In this document: positions 62,548 to 64,000 of the stretch, in pieces
Numbering within the stretch: the first letter of the stretch is position 1
Layout: each line of letters begins with the position of its first letter
Assembly: GCA_018672315.1 (NCBI GenBank)
Contig: CP076053.1
Span: forward strand, 558,001 to 622,000
Origin: Nocardioidaceae bacterium
GTDB lineage: Bacteria; Actinomycetota; Actinomycetes; Propionibacteriales; Nocardioidaceae
Direction of reading: 5' to 3'
DNA: 64,000 nt
The notes under the pieces: model-generated
Database searches by the model: none
What the model saw: the letters and a program-made list of their open reading frames with translations, nothing else
What the model was told of the DNA's origin: nothing
Program-made: the position numbers and the translations under genes

Positions 62548-64000
62548 CCGGCGCGTTCGGATCGCGCGTCGCCGGTCTGCACGCGCCACAGGGCGGCGTA
62601 CGCCCCGTCGCGCTGCAGCAGCTCCTCGTGCGTGCCCGCCTCCGCGACCCGGCCGGCGTCGAGCACCCAGATGCGGTGCGCGTGGCGCACGGTGGAGAGG
62701 CGGTGCGCCACGACGATCGCCGTCCGCGTGGCCGCCGCGTCGCGCAGCGACTCCTGGATCGCCGCCTCGGTCTCGTTGTCCACCGCGCTCGTGGCCTCGT
62801 CGAGCACCAGCACGGCGGGGTCGCGCAGCAGCGCCCGCGCCAGGGCCAGGCGCTGGCGCTGACCGCCTGAGAGCGTCACGCCGCGCTCGCCGACCCGGGC
62901 GTCGAGGTCGTCGGGCAGCGCGTCGATGAAGTCCAGCGCCGCGGCGGCCCGCGCGGCCTCGCGGATCTCCTCGCGCGTCGCCTCGGGGCGGCCGTACGCG
63001 ATGTTCTCGCCGATCGTGCCGGCGAAGACGAAGACGTCTTGCGCGACGTAGCCCATCGACCCGCGCAGGGACTCCCACTGCAGGTCGCGCACGTCCTCCC
63101 CGTCGAGCAGCACAGTGCCGGCGCGCGGGTCGTCGAACCGCAGCACCAGCCGCAGCACCGAGGACTTGCCCGCCCCGGTCGACCCGACGATCGCGTGGGT
63201 CTCCCCCGCCGGCACCGTGATGTCGAGGTCGTGCAGCACGTCGGGTCCGTCCGCGTACCCCGCGCGGACGCCCCGCAGCTCGACCCGGCCGCGCACCGGG
63301 GCCGGAAGTGCACGGTCACCCGCCGGGACCGCGACGGGCACGGCGAGCAGCGACAGGATGCGTACGGTCGAGGCGCGTCCGCGCTGGTAGAGGTCCAGCA
63401 CCTCGGCCACCGCGGTCAGCGGCCACAGCAGTCTCTGGGTCATGAACACCAGCACCGAGTAGAGACCGACCTCGAGGTCTCCCCGCAGCGTCGCGAAGCC
63501 GCCCAGCAGCAGCGTGGCGGTGAACCCGGCGAGGATCGCCACCCTCACCAGGGGCACGAACGCCGCCGAGGACCGGATCGCGGCCAGGTTGGCCTCGCGG
63601 TAGGCCGTCGAGGCCTTCGCGATGCGGTCGCGCTCGCGGCGTTCCGCGGTGAACGCCTTGATGGTCTCGACGCCGGCGATGTTGGCCGAGAGGGCCTCGG
63701 AGAGGTCGGCGACCGTCTCCCGCACCCGGTCGTACAGCGGCTCGAGCCGCCGCTGGAAGATCAGCGACCCGACCACGATGACGGGGATCGGCAGGAACGC
63801 GAAGAGCAGCAGCTGCCAGGACGCGACCGCGAAGACGACGCCGACGAGCACCACGTTGAGCGCGGTCTGCAGGATGCTCGGGAACCCGACGTCGAGGAAC
63901 CGCTCGAGCTGGTTCACGTCGTCGTTGAGGGTCGCCAGCGTCTGTCCTCCCCCGCGGCTCTCGTGCCAGGCCATGTCGAGGTGCTGGGCGTGGTCGTACG
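62544..64000 (-). CDS. ABC transporter, fused membrane and ATPase (5' end beyond window)
   Basis: The frame runs in from beyond the right edge: the first codons in the window already read DHAQHLDMAWHE of the membrane domain, so the start is outside. Transmembrane helices occur in the first 230 residues; NDDVNQLERFLD is the typical coupling segment of MsbA/BmrA-type exporters. The ATPase end has Walker A GSTGAGKSS, signature LSGGQRQRLAL and Walker B VLVLDEATSA, with the H-loop VVAHRLST. The length within the window is 485 codons. It is a half-transporter, functioning as a homodimer or with a neighbour; cargo unknown. Confidence 0.93.
   Translation of the reverse strand, partial: YDHAQHLDMAWHESRGGGQTLATLNDDVNQLERFLDVGFPSILQTALNVVLVGVVFAVASWQLLLFAFLPIPVIVVGSLIFQRRLEPLYDRVRETVADLSEALSANIAGVETIKAFTAERRERDRIAKASTAYREANLAAIRSSAAFVPLVRVAILAGFTATLLLGGFATLRGDLEVGLYSVLVFMTQRLLWPLTAVAEVLDLYQRGRASTVRILSLLAVPVAVPAGDRALPAPVRGRVELRGVRAGYADGPDVLHDLDITVPAGETHAIVGSTGAGKSSVLRLVLRFDDPRAGTVLLDGEDVRDLQWESLRGSMGYVAQDVFVFAGTIGENIAYGRPEATREEIREAARAAAALDFIDALPDDLDARVGERGVTLSGGQRQRLALARALLRDPAVLVLDEATSAVDNETEAAIQESLRDAAATRTAIVVAHRLSTVRHAHRIWVLDAGRVAEAGTHEELLQRDGAYAALWRVQTGDARSERAG

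Overview
The window is high-GC DNA from an actinobacterium, most likely a Nocardioides-like member of Propionibacteriales (the family and genus are inferred from gene content, not proven). The flanks carry a gene order I know from Mycobacterium tuberculosis Rv2202c-Rv2220: an adoK-like kinase, an ErpA-type Fe-S carrier, glycerate kinase, gcvT, pepA/pepB, the 2-oxoacid dehydrogenase E2, a TIGR01777 epimerase, lipB, lipA, a DUF4191 protein, an RDD protein and glnA. Interspersed are nadA, a pspA-htpX-pspAB stress operon with a histidine kinase, an ABC exporter, a two-gene secreted sugar dehydrogenase/GH114 unit, and an operon of an FAD oxidoreductase, a DUF1365 protein and a cyclopropane-synthase-like methyltransferase.

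Positions 1-35,500 are conserved core. Lipoate chemistry links many of these genes: lipB and lipA make the cofactor, E2 (two lipoyl domains) carries it, and lpd re-oxidises it. gcvT belongs to the glycine-cleavage system, which also uses a lipoyl carrier. glnA has a textbook GlnR box upstream and a strong dyad terminator downstream.

Positions 35,522-59,774 look like a genomic island of about 24 kb inserted just behind glnA. It is bounded by a 24-bp direct repeat with one mismatch, carries a broken tyrosine integrase at its left edge, and has two insertion sequences (IS256 and IS1380 families) at its right edge. Its cargo concerns metals and extracytoplasmic redox: cydAB, a CDF exporter with an ArsR regulator, a DsbA-VKOR-CcdA-ResA thiol operon, a ResB-CcsB-microprotein-CopC-CopD/CtaG-BlaI-BlaR1 operon, a broken lnt, and a CmtR-type regulator with a P1B ATPase and a methyltransferase, plus an orphan FliL. 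Three near-identical dyads (CTACTAT-N5-ATAGTAG type) in front of the thiol operon, between resB and lnt, and upstream of fliL suggest one BlaI-type regulon joining these units. This is the most interesting system in the window. Two perfect GGTCAGC-N4-GCTGACC dyads in front of cmtR form a second, separate metal switch.

Positions 59,811-64,000 return to chromosomal sequence: a GH26-like lipoprotein, a decayed small gene, an SMP-30/gluconolactonase and an ABC transporter cut by the window end. No tRNA, rRNA or CRISPR array was seen.
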